A stretch of 64,000 bases of DNA from Palsa-189 sp963803735 (GCA_963803735.1 CAWDNV010000010.1:62001-126000); one strand, 5' to 3'. Counted from the stretch's first letter, positions 1-11,030 are shown. The notes: generated by a model from the sequence alone, not told the origin. A program made the numbers and translations.

Positions 1-1579
1 TCCGTCGCCAAGAAGTGGCAGGTTGCGGCTCCCGGCTTTCGCTTCCACCAGCACGGCGGCTCCCGGCTTCGGCGTGCCGATTTCCTCATAATCCATTAGC
101 GGAGGAAGTTTCTTCCAGCGATCGATGTTTTTTGCCGGATCTTCCAGCAGTCGGCAAATAATGCTTTCCGCTCCTGCCGGCGTAAGCTCAACTGTCGCTT
201 GTTCGCGGTGAAAGGTGCCCTTCCGACTGGGGAGCACCACTGGAAGCAGATCCGCCATCGACGATATGCCCCAGCCTCCATCTGCCAGCGAGTAACGCCC
301 GCCCAGCAGCAGCAGCCCGCCGCCACGCCGGTCGACGAAATCCTTGATCAACTGCTGCTGTTCTGGGGTGAAGTAATTCGCCTCCACCGAGCCGATGATG
401 ATGCCCTGATAGGGAAAGAGGTCCTCGACTTTGTTCGGGAATCCTGCCGCGAGTTCTTTCGGATCGGCGATCCCTTGGCGATAAATCTTGTTTTCGCTCG
501 TGCGCATCATGGACGAGATTTGCACGATGCGATCATCGTCTTCCGCACGCCGAATGAACTTGTACTCCCAGCGCGGCTCGCCCTCTATATAAAGGATGCG
601 CCGCTTTTCCGACTTGACGTCCACCAGGCGAGTAAGCGCGTTGTTGGCGCGGTTTTCCTCCCCGGGAAGGGGATCGATGGAAAAGGAAAGAGGTTTGGCC
701 CCGGCCGCGCCGGCGTCGAACAGCAGATTCTCCGTTTGGATATTGCCGTCGGGACCGAAAGTGATATCGCGCGTCGTGAGTACCTTAGCGCCGTCGCGCA
801 CCGCCAGGATGCCCTTGTGTCCGGAGTATCCGCGCTGATGGAAACTGACGCTTGCGGCCAAGGCGCGAATCGGCCAGCGCGCGGGGCGGCAGGCTCACAT
901 CGTTGATCTCTACGTCCTGATATTGCTCGCGGCCAAATCCCACTGTGTGCACGGGAATATGCCGGCTGCGCAGCGCCGAGATCGTATCCAGATCGATTCC
1001 ACCGGAATTATCGGAGCCGTCGCTCAGCAGTACCACAGCTCCGATCGGCAAGTCCGTAGTTTCATCGGCCAACTGCTTAAGGCTATCTCCAATGCGCGTC
1101 ACCGGCGCGGCCGCGTGGAGTTCATCCAGACGCTCGATGCGGTTCAGCTTGCTGTCCATCCGGTAAAGGCGCGTCTGGAATCTTTTCTGCAGACCGGAAA
1201 GAATGCCGCCTTGAAGCGCCTTGACAGCTTCTGCTTGTCGCGTGGTGCCGTTTTCGTTGATTCCCATACTTTTGGAATCGTCAACTACTACGGCGATGAT
1301 GTTCTGCTGAGGCTTCAGCTCCGCGACCATAAGAGCAGGCTGCCACAGCAGAATCAGCAAGAGAGCAGCCATCGCAGTTTGCAGTCCCCAGAGAACACCC
1401 ATGCGCCAACTTCGTAAAGCAGGGAGAGTTTTGGGAATTTTGGACCGAAGCAGGAGCGCGAATCCCGCGCTGGTAGCCAGAAGCAAAAAACCGAGGATCC
1501 ATTTCGGCCAGTTGGCGAGCAGGACGAGTTCGCCCCTGGAGAACGCGGAAGCAGGATACTTGAATAAAAACTCGAACAT
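1..1579 (-). pseudogene. VWA / glutamine amidotransferase-like membrane protein, frameshifted, cut by window edge
   Basis: The gene begins at 1579 and runs off the left edge. Residues about 27-45 and 60-82 form two membrane segments; a von Willebrand A-like domain follows, with the metal-site motif DDSKS and a later SDGSDN. The reading frame breaks near 858: after VSLPPRALADSRL the protein continues in another frame (ASVSFHQRGYSG...), and removing one C at 858-859 restores one long frame. The second part carries a class I amidotransferase-like fold region (GIIIGSVEANYFTPEQQQ, then RRGGGLLLLGGRYSLADGG). Such membrane-anchored VWA/GATase-like proteins are usually of unknown role and often sit beside BatA-like genes. 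The shift may be a sequencing error. Confidence 0.7.
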
Positions 1580-2069
1580 ATTATCCGGCGCCCAGTCGAT
1601 TGTCGGTCGGTAAACTTAAACCTAACTGAAAGACGTTGCCAGTCCGAATATCGCTACATCGATTCAGTAATTTCCGCCGATATCCGCTGGAGGAAGTGCG
1701 CTAGCGGGGAAGTTGAGCGCCTCGCCTCATGCGTCGGCCCTTGAGTTTTATACGTTAGCAACATTGTCGCACGTTGAGCGAAACGCCTTGATTGCGCAGG
1801 AAAAGCTATAAGCCGGCAAAGGGCGATTTCGCCCTTAGGCCGATAACTGATATATCTTGCGGAACTTTTGCCTTTCGACCAACGTGCATTCGCGCGCCGA
1901 AAAGTCCCTTAGCCAAACTGACTTTAAGATGCCGTCCTCAGGCTCCGCGGATGCCGCGGCACGCGACAATGCCCTTCCGAGGGTATCAAAATGCCGCAAG
2001 CATCTCCAGCGGCAGGCTGCGAGCCTAAGGCCGGCACGGGGCGCCCTGCTCCCAAGTTTTCGTCGAGTA
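1580..2069. other. intergenic stretch, no gene seen
   Basis: About 490 bases between two leftward genes. I see no convincing reading frame, RNA gene or strong hairpin. It should hold the promoter of the VWA-like gene and the 3' end of the AsmA-like transcript. Confidence 0.5.
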
Positions 2070-3666
2070 TTATTTGTCGAGGCCGTAAGACGCGTGGTCG
2101 TAGCTACCGGTCAGCTTCACAGGCAGAATTTCACCTTTGCCTCGGGACTTTGCGAACAGCGGCTCGACCACTCGCGTGATCAAGCCCTTCGGCCCGGTCG
2201 CCGTTGCCGAAAATTTCGTCTCCACCTCGAGCTGGCCATGCAAGTCGATTGTTTCATCAATGAAGCTGTACGTTCCGTGCATGCTGGCGTGCGCGCCCGG
2301 AATCGTGAATGAGAGCTTGGAGAAATGCGCCACGCCGTCAAACAGATCGACATGCCCTGACAGGTTCCCCAGGATTTTCGGGAGAGGCTCGTTCTCGTCT
2401 GGCAGTTTTTGCCCTTGAGCACGAAGGCTTAGCTCGCTTACGCCGTGTTGCGTCTTCTCTTTGGTGAACGCGCCGCCGGTCAGTTCGAAATCGCCGCCCA
2501 GCCGCACACGCTCAATGAACGGCCGGCGCCCGCCGGGAACTGTCACATGCGCCTGGAACGAAATAGGTCCGGTCATTGCAGGTGTCTGTTCCGGCGCCAG
2601 CAGACGTAGCCAGTCCTCAATTCTCCCCCCGGCATCGTTCACTTGCAGCGAGGCGACTTTCGAACGCGGGTTCGCCTTCCCGGCCACTTCTCCGGCAACT
2701 GCAAAGCTCGTCTTTTCGACTTCACCGCGGATGCTCTGCAGAGTCACATCCCCGTTCGTGCAGTTGACCACGGCTTGAAATTGCGTCCGCAGGTGGACCG
2801 GATGAGCGGCGGACTTTACCTCGAAATCGGGCGTATCGGTTGTGCCTTGTACGCGAAGAGTCCGTGCTAGTCCCGCGAAGCTGCCTTGCGAGGACAGAGT
2901 TCCCGCAATGCCCACTAAAGAACGGAGCTTAGCGTCTCTAAACGTGTATGTTCCGGAAAGCGGTGTAGCGGCAATATCTGTCGTATCCCACGGACCGAAT
3001 TGGCCATCCGCGCCCACAAGTCCGGGCGGCAGCGGATTATCGACAGTGACGTGGAACGCCGTTGGCTTACGCTGAACGAACGTACCAAATGTAAGCCGGT
3101 GAACGTTAAATAGCAGCGGCGGCTTCTCCTTGCGGGGGAATTCGATGACCGCCCGGTCGACATCGATTTCCGCTATGGTGGTTGAATTCACGTTGACTGC
3201 CATTGGAACCCGTTTCGCTTGCGCCGGACTTTGATTTCTGCTTCTTTTGCCCCATGTCCAGTCGCACATCCTCCAAGTGCATCACTTCGACCCGCTTACG
3301 GAATAGGCCCCGGTAATTCGCCCGGATCGTCAACCTTTGGGCGGTAAGTAACGGGGGGCTGCCGGAATTGCCGGCCTGCCGGAACTCCACTCGTTCCATC
3401 ACGCAGCCCGGAGGGAAGTACGTCGTTCGAAATCCCTGGATCTGGACGCTGCCGGAAGTCGCAGTCGCCAGTTCCTCTAGCATCTTGGCCTGCGTAAAGG
3501 GCCATTTGACCACCAGCAGAATCGCTGCAGTTGCCAATAGGGCCAGCACTGCAACAGCGGAGATGGTAAGAGCTCGCTTGTGGCCTCTGCGCTTGCTGAC
3601 GGGCGGTGTCGCTGCCTCTGTCGCGGCATAATCCATGACATCCAGAATAGGCGCTCGATTCCGCAT
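2070..3666 (-). pseudogene. AsmA-like membrane-anchored protein, frameshifted
   Basis: The N-terminal part (start 3666) has one membrane segment (ALTISAVAVLALLATAAILL) followed by an AsmA-type opening (MLEELATATSGSVQIQGFR, with a conserved 'P-G-C-V' and 'LTIRANYRGLF' region). After MGQKKQKSKSGASETGSNG, near 3190, the frame changes and the rest (STTIAEIDVDRAVIEFPRK to the stop at 2070) continues in a second frame, with the C-terminal AsmA-like beta-rich region ending GEILPVKLTGSYDHA. Skipping one base joins them into about 530 residues. AsmA-like proteins are thought to span or line the periplasm and help outer-membrane lipid traffic; here that is inference from family resemblance. Confidence 0.7.
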
Positions 3667-3817
3667 CGCAATCGGCCTACAAATTCAAAGAAACCGGCGG
3701 TTTCCTGTATGGTGCGTGCCCGGGCATGCGCAGTAGGTTACAGCCAACGGAGGTTCGTTCTCGAAGCGCCTTCCCCTGCAGAAAATTATTCCCAATGCCA
3801 ACTCCGATGGAGGATCT

Positions 3818-3988
3818 ATGCTCCGGTGGTCTGCCATATTTTTGGTGATTGCGATTGTCGCGGCGGTCTTTGGTTTTGGGGGTATCGCTGTAGCGGCTGC
3901 CGGAATCGCCAAAATCCTGTTTTTTGTGTTCCTCATTTTGTTTCTCGTGTCTTTAATCGGCGGCTTCTCATCCCGACATCGGATTTGA
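3818..3988 (+). CDS. DUF1328-family small membrane protein
   Basis: 56 residues, starting at an ATG placed just after GGAGGATCT. Two hydrophobic helices separated by a glycine turn (FLVIAIVAAVFGFGGIAVA, then ILFFVFLILFLVSLIGGF) and the N-terminal MLRW are typical of the DUF1328 / YtjA family of about 55-residue inner-membrane proteins. Function of the family is not established. It stands alone between the leftward AsmA-like gene and the DUF481 gene. Confidence 0.8.
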   Translation: MLRWSAIFLVIAIVAAVFGFGGIAVAAAGIAKILFFVFLILFLVSLIGGFSSRHRI

Positions 3989-4065
3989 AGACCGCCCTGA
4001 CCCCGTAAACATCTTTTCGCATCATCATTGCCGAAGAGCTTTTGCGATCTGCTACGAGGAGACGC

Positions 4066-5250
4066 ATGTCCAGCCACCCGCGTTCGCATTCGCCGTATCC
4101 GCTGTGTATTAACTATCTTGGGGATTCAAATCGCCGCACCTCTGCACAAAAGGCGCGATGGCGGCCCAGAATCGCCCAATGCGCCCTGCTGTTCGCCATT
4201 TTGATCATCGCGTGCGTTGCTCGCGCTGACACCGTCACCCTGGATAATGGAGACCGCCTGACCGGAACCATCGTCAAGTCCGATGGCAAGGAATTGGTCC
4301 TAATGGCGGACAAGGCCGGCTCGACGACGGACAAGACCGGCTTGATCACAGTGCCGTGGTCGGCGGTCCGCCAGATTACATCCACGGCTCCGCTCTACGT
4401 TGTCACTTCACAGGGTACGACGGTTGGGGGCGCCGTCACGACCGATGGCAGCGACCTCGTAGTCACACCCTCAAGCGGCGCGCCTCAGCGCCTTCCCTTA
4501 GCGAGCGTCACTGCGCTTCGCTCTCAATCCGAGGAGACAGCCTATGAGCGCAGCCTGCATCCAACTGTGCTTCAAAGCTGGCAGATCAACAGTTCGCTGG
4601 GATTCGCCTTGGCACGAGGCAACAGCCGCACGACAAACCTCGCCATCGGCTTCAACGCGGTTCGCGCCACGATGCATGACAAGCTGACCGCATATATGAA
4701 CTCCATCTATGCGTCGAGCGGCCTTGTGGTCGCCCCAGGAGTAACAGCTGGAGTCACGGCAAACGATATCCTTGGCGGCGCCATGTATCAGCATGACGTG
4801 TTCGCGCGAGCCTTTGTCTATGGCAGCGGGGATTTCGAATACAACGAGCTGCAATTCCTGAATCTGCGCTCGATTTGGGGCGCTGGTGCCGGCTACCACG
4901 TTATCAAGCAGATGGACACCACACTCGATCTATTCGCTGGCGCCAACTACACACGGGAAACTTACTCGACGGGAATCCGCCGCAACATCGCCGCGCTCAC
5001 CGTGGGCGATCTTTTCCACCACCAAATCGGAAAAAACACCACGATCAACCAAGCGCTCGACGTTTATCCCGAATTGAGCCACCTCGGCGAGTATCGCATC
5101 GCCTTTAACATAAGTCTGGCGACAAAAATCAAAACGTGGCTAGGATGGCAAAGTAGCCTCAGCGATCGATATATCAGCGATCCCATTCCCGGCACAGTAA
5201 GCAACGACTTGATTTTCTCGACTGGACTCAACTTCACTTTCAGTCATTGA
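4066..5250 (+). CDS. DUF481 outer-membrane beta-barrel protein
   Basis: The ATG at 4066 follows GAGGAG at 4057-4062 and is preferred over an upstream TTG. A hydrophobic segment (CALLFAILIIACVARA) acts as signal peptide after a basic leader. The next about 110 residues form a small beta domain often fused to DUF481 (TVTLDNGDRLTGTIVKSDG, then VPWSAVRQI). The C-terminal part has alternating short strands (QINSSLGFALARGNSRTTN, ending LIFSTGLNFTFSH with a terminal aromatic/histidine) as in DUF481 barrels. 394 residues. Ligand and role are unknown; outer-membrane location is inferred. Confidence 0.82.
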   Translation: MSSHPRSHSPYPLCINYLGDSNRRTSAQKARWRPRIAQCALLFAILIIACVARADTVTLDNGDRLTGTIVKSDGKELVLMADKAGSTTDKTGLITVPWSAVRQITSTAPLYVVTSQGTTVGGAVTTDGSDLVVTPSSGAPQRLPLASVTALRSQSEETAYERSLHPTVLQSWQINSSLGFALARGNSRTTNLAIGFNAVRATMHDKLTAYMNSIYASSGLVVAPGVTAGVTANDILGGAMYQHDVFARAFVYGSGDFEYNELQFLNLRSIWGAGAGYHVIKQMDTTLDLFAGANYTRETYSTGIRRNIAALTVGDLFHHQIGKNTTINQALDVYPELSHLGEYRIAFNISLATKIKTWLGWQSSLSDRYISDPIPGTVSNDLIFSTGLNFTFSH

Positions 5251-5417
5251 GCGGCGGCAATGTGGCATCCCCACAAAAATGGCCAAAATGGCGCCTTCCA
5301 CACCCCCGGGCGCAATTTAAGGTATTCACTGTAGGGTCTTTGGCGGGTTCCGGTGAGAAAATGCTGCTGCCCGCTGGATGCTACTCGATTCAAGGATGAT
5401 CGCTGGGGGAAGAGCTT

Positions 5418-7227
5418 ATGAGCGACTTTGAGCCGCCGGAAGCTGGCTCGACGGAACTGAGGGATGTGGATGAGACGCTCGCTGCTTGGCGCGAGAGCGA
5501 TCAGCACGCACACATCGTTCAGTTCTACGAGCACGATGACTTCATGGTGAGCGAGGTAGGTCGCTTTATTGGCACGGCCATTGGCGCAGGCGATTCAGGA
5601 ATCGTCATCGCCACGAAGGCGCACCGGGATGGGATAGCTCAGCGACTGGCGTCGAATGGTTTGAATATGGCCGTGGCCATAGCCCAGGGACGGTACCTGG
5701 CTTTGGATGCGGCTGAAACGCTTGCGAAGTTTATGATCGCCGGAAAGCCTGACCAGGAGCGTTTCACCAGCATTATCGGAGAGGTCGTCGAGCGCGCGAG
5801 AATGGCCGCTGCTCGGGAAGGCGCGCGTGTCGCGGCGTTCGGAGAAATGGTGGCTCTGTTGTTTGCGGAAGGAAAAAGAGACGCAGCCATCCGACTCGAG
5901 CAGCTCTGGAACTCTTTGGCGGAGACGCACGCTTTTTCACTGCACTGTGCGTATCCAATGAAAAGCTTTTCCCGGCGAGATCACAGCGAACCTTTCCTGC
6001 AGATTTGTGCGGAACATTCCAGCGTTTTACCCGCGGAAAGCTATATGGCGGTAATCGAAGAAGAGGAAAGACGGCGGGCCGTCGCTCATCTTCAGCAGAA
6101 GGCTGAGGCGGTGGAAACCGAAAACGCCTTGCGCTTAAGTGAAGAACGCTTCCGCGCATTGGTAGAAGGGGTGCAGGATTACGCGATCTATTCCCTGGAT
6201 CCTCATGGCGTGATCACCAGCTGGAATGCCGGTGCGCGCAGAATCAAGGGCTACACAGCGCAGGAGATTATCGGCCAGAACTTTTCGCGCTTCTACACTC
6301 CCGAAGACCTCAAGCAGGGTCTCCCAGCTAAAGTGTTGCAGACTGCGCGCGAAGAAGGTCATTACGAGGGTGAAGGCTGGCGCGTCAGGAAAGACGGTTC
6401 CAGGTTCTGGTCTAACGTCGTGGTTACGGCTCTTCGCGACGACGCCGGCGACGTCATTGGCTTCTCGAAAATCACCCGCGACATGACCGACCGCAAAGCC
6501 CTGATGGATCGTATTCAGCAGCATTCCGAAGAGCTCGAAAACGCGCAGCAGAGCCTGCGCCGGCTGTCGGGTCAGTTGCTGCAAGTGCAAGACGACGAAC
6601 GCCGCCGCCTCGCTCGCGAGCTTCACGATGGGGCCGGGCAGCTCCTCGCAGCGCTCAATATGAATCTGGAATCGCTGCAGGAGGCGATCAAGGGTCAAAT
6701 TGCCCCCAGTCAGAATCAGCGATTGGGCGAAAGCATTCGGCCTGGCGAACCAGGTGATCAAGGAAACGCGCACGCTTTCATACCTGCTTCATCCGCCACT
6801 ATTGGACGAGGCGGGCCTGCGGGACGCTTTGCATTGGTTCATCGGTGGCTTCATCGAGCGAAGCGGCATTCAAACGGAACTTGAAATCTCGCCGAAAGTT
6901 GCGAGGTTGCCTCGGGTATTGGAGATCGCGATCTTCCGCATCATCCAAGAGTCCCTCACGAACATTCACCGTCACTCCGGCAGCGTCAAAGCAAGCATTC
7001 GTCTCGCTTTGGAGGGCAACCAGATCTTGCTCACGATCGGCGATCAGGGTAAAGGAATGCCGTCCGAAGCCACACTCGAAGACCCAAAGAAGAACAGAAA
7101 GCTTGGGGTGGGGATCGCCGGAATGCGCGAACGTGTTTTGCAATTGGGCGGGAAGTTCGAAGTTGCCGCGGGTAATCCTGGCACTATCATTAAGGCTGTT
7201 TTTCCCATCTCTTCCACAGCCGAGTAA
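5418..7227 (+). pseudogene. MEDS-PAS sensor histidine kinase, frameshifted
   Basis: Start at 5418 after GGGGGAAGAG. Residues about 30-185 form a MEDS (DcmR-like sensory) domain (HIVQFYEHDDFMVSEVGRFI; ALHCAYP-like SLHCAYPMKSF). A PAS domain follows (FRALVEGVQDYAIYSLDPHG; YEGEGWRVRKDGSRFWSNV), then a HisKA_3 dimerisation region with the phospho-acceptor in RRLARELHDGAGQLLAAL. Near 6740 the frame shifts; removing one base at the GGCC run joins it to LANQVIKETRTLSYLLHPP and an HATPase_c domain (N-box ESLTNIHRHSG, G1 GDQGKGMP, G2 LGVGIAGMRERV). Intact it would be a cytoplasmic NarX-type kinase of about 600 residues. No response regulator adjoins it; a NarL-type one lies at 39.2-39.8 kb. Confidence 0.8.
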
Positions 7228-7355
7228 CAGAATTATCGGCTGGAGTTGCCGTCCCGTCCTTCCGCTTGAGACTGCCGAATGAAGTAGTGGACTTTGTCCA
7301 ACCCAGCCGGTTAGTAATTCAAAACCCAACCTATAGCTGGCTCTGTTGAGGGCAG

Positions 7356-9782
7356 CTAATTCTTCTTCTCGTTCTCCTTCTTTTTATCAGACGAATTGTT
7401 GTTCGATCTGGTAGGAGTCGGATTTGACGGATGGGCATTGTTTTGGGGAGCAGCATGGACGTTGCTCGAGGGTTCCGGACGAGGCGCGGCACTCCGATTT
7501 TCTGGTGCCGGTGCACTCGCGGGACGGTTGGGTTGCTCGCTTGGCGCGCTCCGCGGCTGGATATTCGGCGAAGGCCGCTCGTTGGAAGGCGGAGCGGGGC
7601 TCGGCCGATTTTCGGGCGACGGTCGGTAGCTCGGCTGCACATTTGCCGGACGGTTGTTCGACGGCTGAGGAGGCGGCGTGTTCTGGGGCTGGCTGTAGGT
7701 CGAAGGCCGCTCGTTGGAAGGCGGAGCGGGGCTCGGCCGATTTTCGGGCGACGGTCGGTAGCTCGGCTGCACATTTGCCGGACGGTTGTTCGACGGCTGA
7801 GGGGCCGGCGTGTTCTGGGGCTGGCTGTAGGTCGATGGCCGCTCGTTGGGGGGCGGAGTAGGATTCGGCCGATTATCGGGGGATGATGGCCGATAACTCG
7901 GCTGCACATTTGCGGGACGATTGTTTGGTGGCTCCGCGGCCGCAGGTTGGCTTGGCCGATTAGGTTGAGCGTTAGATGGTCGTGCATTCGGTCCTTCGGC
8001 CTCGCCCACTGACGACGGATTATTGGGCTGTACTGAGCCAGGTCGATCGTTCCGCGGCGGCACACTTACCGACGGATTGCTCGCCGGCCGATTGGGCGCA
8101 GCGTTCGCGGCGGCATTACCTGGATTTTCCGGCTGGCGATTCGGCGCGCCAGGCGCTCCCGCCAATTGTCCCCCGCCGCGATTTGGAGTCCCTGGCTGGC
8201 TCGGCGCAGCTTGCCTGACGAGCGGGCGCTCGACGTTTGCAGGACGAATGTTCTCGACCTCGTTCCGCGCCAGAGGCTGGCCTGGGTGCGCCGCTAATGC
8301 CGACTGTTGCCTTTCAAACGAAACGGGAGGTGCTGGCGGGGCGGTTTTTGCGACTACTTGCCGGTTTGCCACTGCGGCAGGCGGCATAGCTCTGACCGGC
8401 GTGCGTCCGGCAGGCCCCATGACGCTATTTTGCGTCGGAGCTACCGCCGCTCGCGTCGTCACTGGAGCGTTTGCAATCTGGCTTGGGTTTACTCTGACCG
8501 CGGAGGTCGCCACCGGCTGAGAGTTCGTAAATGCGTTTGTGGGTATGGCAGTTACCGCCCCGGGCGCGGTCCTATTCACGTAAGTCACGTTGTTCACGAC
8601 GGTGGTGTTGTTGTTGACGACCGTGGTGTTGTAGACATTCGTCACGGTCGTGCGGCTTACGTTCGTATTCGAAACGTTCACCTGATTTACATATGCTGGA
8701 CTGACTCGATACCCTGGAACGAACACCTCGCGCGGACCGAGCGGAAACCAGGCAACGGCCGCGCCACCGCCGATAGCGACACCGACACCGAAGGACGGGC
8801 CCCCGACGAACGCCACCAGCGCCGGCGCATACACGGCCCTTTCACCAACAGGGCCCGGCACCCAGAACCACGCTCCGCGGCCATAGGCCCATCGTCCATA
8901 ATGGAAAGGCGCGTAGCCCCAGGGCGCATCATCTACCCAAGTCCAGCCCCACGGCGCAATCCAAGCCCAGTGCCCATAATGGTAAGGAGCCCAACCGACA
9001 GCTACTGCAGTCGGCACCCAAACCTCGCCATATTCGGGATCGTGGCGCCACTCTCCATTCTCGTCGAGATCTTCGTAGCCCACCATTTGCGGCGAGACAT
9101 ATCGCGCCGAGCGAGACCGCTCGTCACGATGGTCCCTTTCCTCGCACCAGTCGTCAAAATCGTCGCGATCGCGCCGCTCGAGCTTGTCGATATTGGCATC
9201 AAGAGTATCGCTGCCGGTCAATGAAGCCCGTTCCCGTGACTCGATTGTGTAGCTGCGTCCAGCGCCGCTTGACTCTCCTTTACCGTCAATCACCTTCACA
9301 ATCGTGCTGGTTCCGTCTTCACTGGCCTCCAGGCGATATTCTCCCGGCCGGACAATGGAGAAGGCCTGGTTCGGCGTATCCACTTCGAAAATTTCGTCCC
9401 TCTCAAGGCGTCGCACACGAATGCTGAGCGTCCCGGCGGAGAGCTGAATTTGCACCGTACGGTCATCGAGGTTCAGAAAAGAGAAGCCGGTATTGCCATC
9501 CAAGCGGATCGCCGCCGAACCGATATGCAGTTCGGCGCGTGAATCCATATCGGCCCACAGCTTGTCGCCAGTGGTCATAGGACGATTGATAGCGGCCGGC
9601 ACCCAATCGGTTTCACCCGCCGGCTGGAACGAAACTGCTCCGCGAAGGAAGCTCAGCCGGGCGACGCGGCTCGGGGGATCGTCACCATCGGCTGCAGCTC
9701 GTTGCGGCAAAGCGATGATCATCATCAAAGCCGCGCACAAAGTTGCGCAAGCGCAGCTCAACGCCTTCGTTTTAGTCAGCAT
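7356..9782 (-). CDS. FecR / DUF6600 secreted protein with proline-rich repeats
   Basis: The ATG at 9782 follows AAAAAAGGATAC and opens a signal peptide (ALSCACATLCAALMMIIALP), so it is preferred over the longer frame. Residues about 35-185 are a FecR-like beta domain (RGAVSFQPAGETDWVPAAIN; PNQAFSIVRPGEYRLEA). Next comes a region rich in Trp/Tyr/Gly (YGHWAWIAPWGWTWVDDAPW) typical of DUF6600, then an Asn/Thr/Val stretch, and a long low-complexity tail of Pro, Asn, Ser and Arg containing three 44-residue repeats. Secreted or surface-attached location is likely; no function is established. Length 808 residues. Confidence 0.8.
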   Translation of the reverse strand: MLTKTKALSCACATLCAALMMIIALPQRAAADGDDPPSRVARLSFLRGAVSFQPAGETDWVPAAINRPMTTGDKLWADMDSRAELHIGSAAIRLDGNTGFSFLNLDDRTVQIQLSAGTLSIRVRRLERDEIFEVDTPNQAFSIVRPGEYRLEASEDGTSTIVKVIDGKGESSGAGRSYTIESRERASLTGSDTLDANIDKLERRDRDDFDDWCEERDHRDERSRSARYVSPQMVGYEDLDENGEWRHDPEYGEVWVPTAVAVGWAPYHYGHWAWIAPWGWTWVDDAPWGYAPFHYGRWAYGRGAWFWVPGPVGERAVYAPALVAFVGGPSFGVGVAIGGGAAVAWFPLGPREVFVPGYRVSPAYVNQVNVSNTNVSRTTVTNVYNTTVVNNNTTVVNNVTYVNRTAPGAVTAIPTNAFTNSQPVATSAVRVNPSQIANAPVTTRAAVAPTQNSVMGPAGRTPVRAMPPAAVANRQVVAKTAPPAPPVSFERQQSALAAHPGQPLARNEVENIRPANVERPLVRQAAPSQPGTPNRGGGQLAGAPGAPNRQPENPGNAAANAAPNRPASNPSVSVPPRNDRPGSVQPNNPSSVGEAEGPNARPSNAQPNRPSQPAAAEPPNNRPANVQPSYRPSSPDNRPNPTPPPNERPSTYSQPQNTPAPQPSNNRPANVQPSYRPSPENRPSPAPPSNERPSTYSQPQNTPPPQPSNNRPANVQPSYRPSPENRPSPAPPSNERPSPNIQPRSAPSEQPNRPASAPAPENRSAAPRPEPSSNVHAAPQNNAHPSNPTPTRSNNNSSDKKKENEKKN
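7571..7966. repeat. 132-bp tandem repeat inside the DUF6600 gene
   Basis: Three successive units begin at 7571, 7703 and 7835, an exact period of 132 bp (44 codons). The first two are nearly identical; the third has diverged. They encode the proline/asparagine-rich unit that includes NNRPANVQPSYRPS and NERPSTYSQPQNTP. The frame is preserved, so copy number can change without breaking the gene. Confidence 0.9.
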
Positions 9783-10114
9783 GAAAGTATCCTTTTTTCG
9801 AACTAAGGGAGACCGACCTGGTCCCAAACACAATAACATCCGAAATTAACGCTAGCCTACTCTGGACTGGGCATAGTTTGTAGATTCAGACAATAGCGTT
9901 CGGGATGCCAGAGGCCCCGCCCTAATGCCGCCCGCACACGTAATTAGACGTCGTGGAATTACCCCTTCCATCAACCTCAGAAAGTTCCCGCCGGAGGCGG
10001 GCCACCGCCTTATCGTCGCGATTTAGAGGAAACTCGTCGTCCTTGAGTGCGAACTTGCGGCGATCCTCCGTGGAAACAATCACATCTTCCGGAGAGGCGT
10101 TCGCATTCCGACTG
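9783..10114. other. intergenic stretch
   Basis: Holds the ribosome binding site and promoter region of the DUF6600 gene. A leftward 75-codon open frame (9922-10149) overlaps the end of the HugZ-like gene but has no family signature, so I do not call it. Confidence 0.4.
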
Positions 10115-10924
10115 TTAACGATCGCGCGAAATATCCGCCTTACGCGCATGGTGCGTCATTTCGACCAGAACTGTTCTGGTTTCGGCTGGGCTTCTCACTT
10201 CCCGCGAAAATGCGATGCGTGCGCCACGTATTCCGTCTGAGGTCATCAGTCGCACGTGAAATCCGAGGCGATCAACAGCAGTCATCGTTGCCGCTTGAGC
10301 CTCCATGCCAGCAAATTTGCCGGCGATCAAAATGAGCGCTTCCCTATGGTCTGCATTCATGTGCTGGATGATGTTGGCCGCAGCGTTGGCAAGCGGGTCA
10401 GGCTTCGCGGTCCCATATTCCGAAGCAGCGACCCAGCCCATCACGCCGAAGCCACCGACGTAATAGATGTCCACAATTTCCATCCGGTAGAACGAGAAGT
10501 CCTCGAAATCGACCCAATGTTTGCTGTTCGCGTAGCGTTCAAGATAGAGCTTTCGTGCTGCCGCTACTTCGGTTTTCTTTACGGACACCACGTTTCCAAG
10601 CAAAGTGACCCTCGATGCGCCTAAAGGATCAGCGCTGGCGTCATGCTGAGTCACCAGGAGACTGGCACGGGGGTCAGCTTGCAGGTTTTGGGTGTGCATA
10701 GCCATCGTGCTGATCAGGAAAATAGGGCGCCCATCATCATCTAACCCGTACGGCATCACCGATCCGAACGGGAACCCAGGCTGTTTACGCGAAAGTGTCG
10801 AGAGGCTACCAATCCGGCCCAAGTAGAGCAGAGTACGCGCTCGCTCGGCAAACGGAGGCTCAGGGATCGGGGGGTGCTCACTCGCAGGGACAGGACTCGC
10901 GTGCTTTCTGATGGATGAAGACAT
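10115..10924 (-). CDS. HugZ-family protein (PNPOx-like split barrel plus DUF2470)
   Basis: 269 residues. The N-terminal half is a pyridoxamine-oxidase-like FMN-type split barrel (ARTLLYLGRIGSLSTLSRK; GFPFGSVMPYGLDDDGRPIF; HTQNLQADPRASLLV). The C-terminal half is a DUF2470-like domain (NAAANIIQHMNADHREALI). This pairing is that of the HugZ/heme-utilisation family, in which some members degrade heme and many have no assigned substrate. I infer heme or flavin binding only from the family. The 5' end lies about 100 bp from the tRNA-Asp islet. Confidence 0.8.
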   Translation of the reverse strand: MSSSIRKHASPVPASEHPPIPEPPFAERARTLLYLGRIGSLSTLSRKQPGFPFGSVMPYGLDDDGRPIFLISTMAMHTQNLQADPRASLLVTQHDASADPLGASRVTLLGNVVSVKKTEVAAARKLYLERYANSKHWVDFEDFSFYRMEIVDIYYVGGFGVMGWVAASEYGTAKPDPLANAAANIIQHMNADHREALILIAGKFAGMEAQAATMTAVDRLGFHVRLMTSDGIRGARIAFSREVRSPAETRTVLVEMTHHARKADISRDR

Positions 10925-10969
10925 TTTGATTTCCCCGGACGTAGGATTAGGGGCTTTGCCGATGGGTTA

Positions 10970-11010
10970 TGGCACAACCATGGCACAAATTCACTTGTGG
11001 GTCTGTGCCA
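10970..11010. repeat. TGGCACA repeats beside the islet end
   Basis: TGGCACA occurs at 10970-10976 and 10981-10987, and inverted at 11004-11010, just outside the left copy of the tRNA-Asp repeat. The inverted pair could form a hairpin. Closely spaced short repeats next to an attachment core often are integrase arm sites; that is inference here. Confidence 0.45.
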
Positions 11011-11030
11011 TTCTCGAAAATTGCTTAAAT

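Noticed and set aside
7396..8520. long opposite-strand frames under the DUF6600 gene
   Set aside because: They are mirror frames of the proline-rich repeat region.
9922..10149. 75-codon leftward frame beside the HugZ-like gene
   Set aside because: Overlaps the end of HugZ, no ribosome site or family; probably chance.
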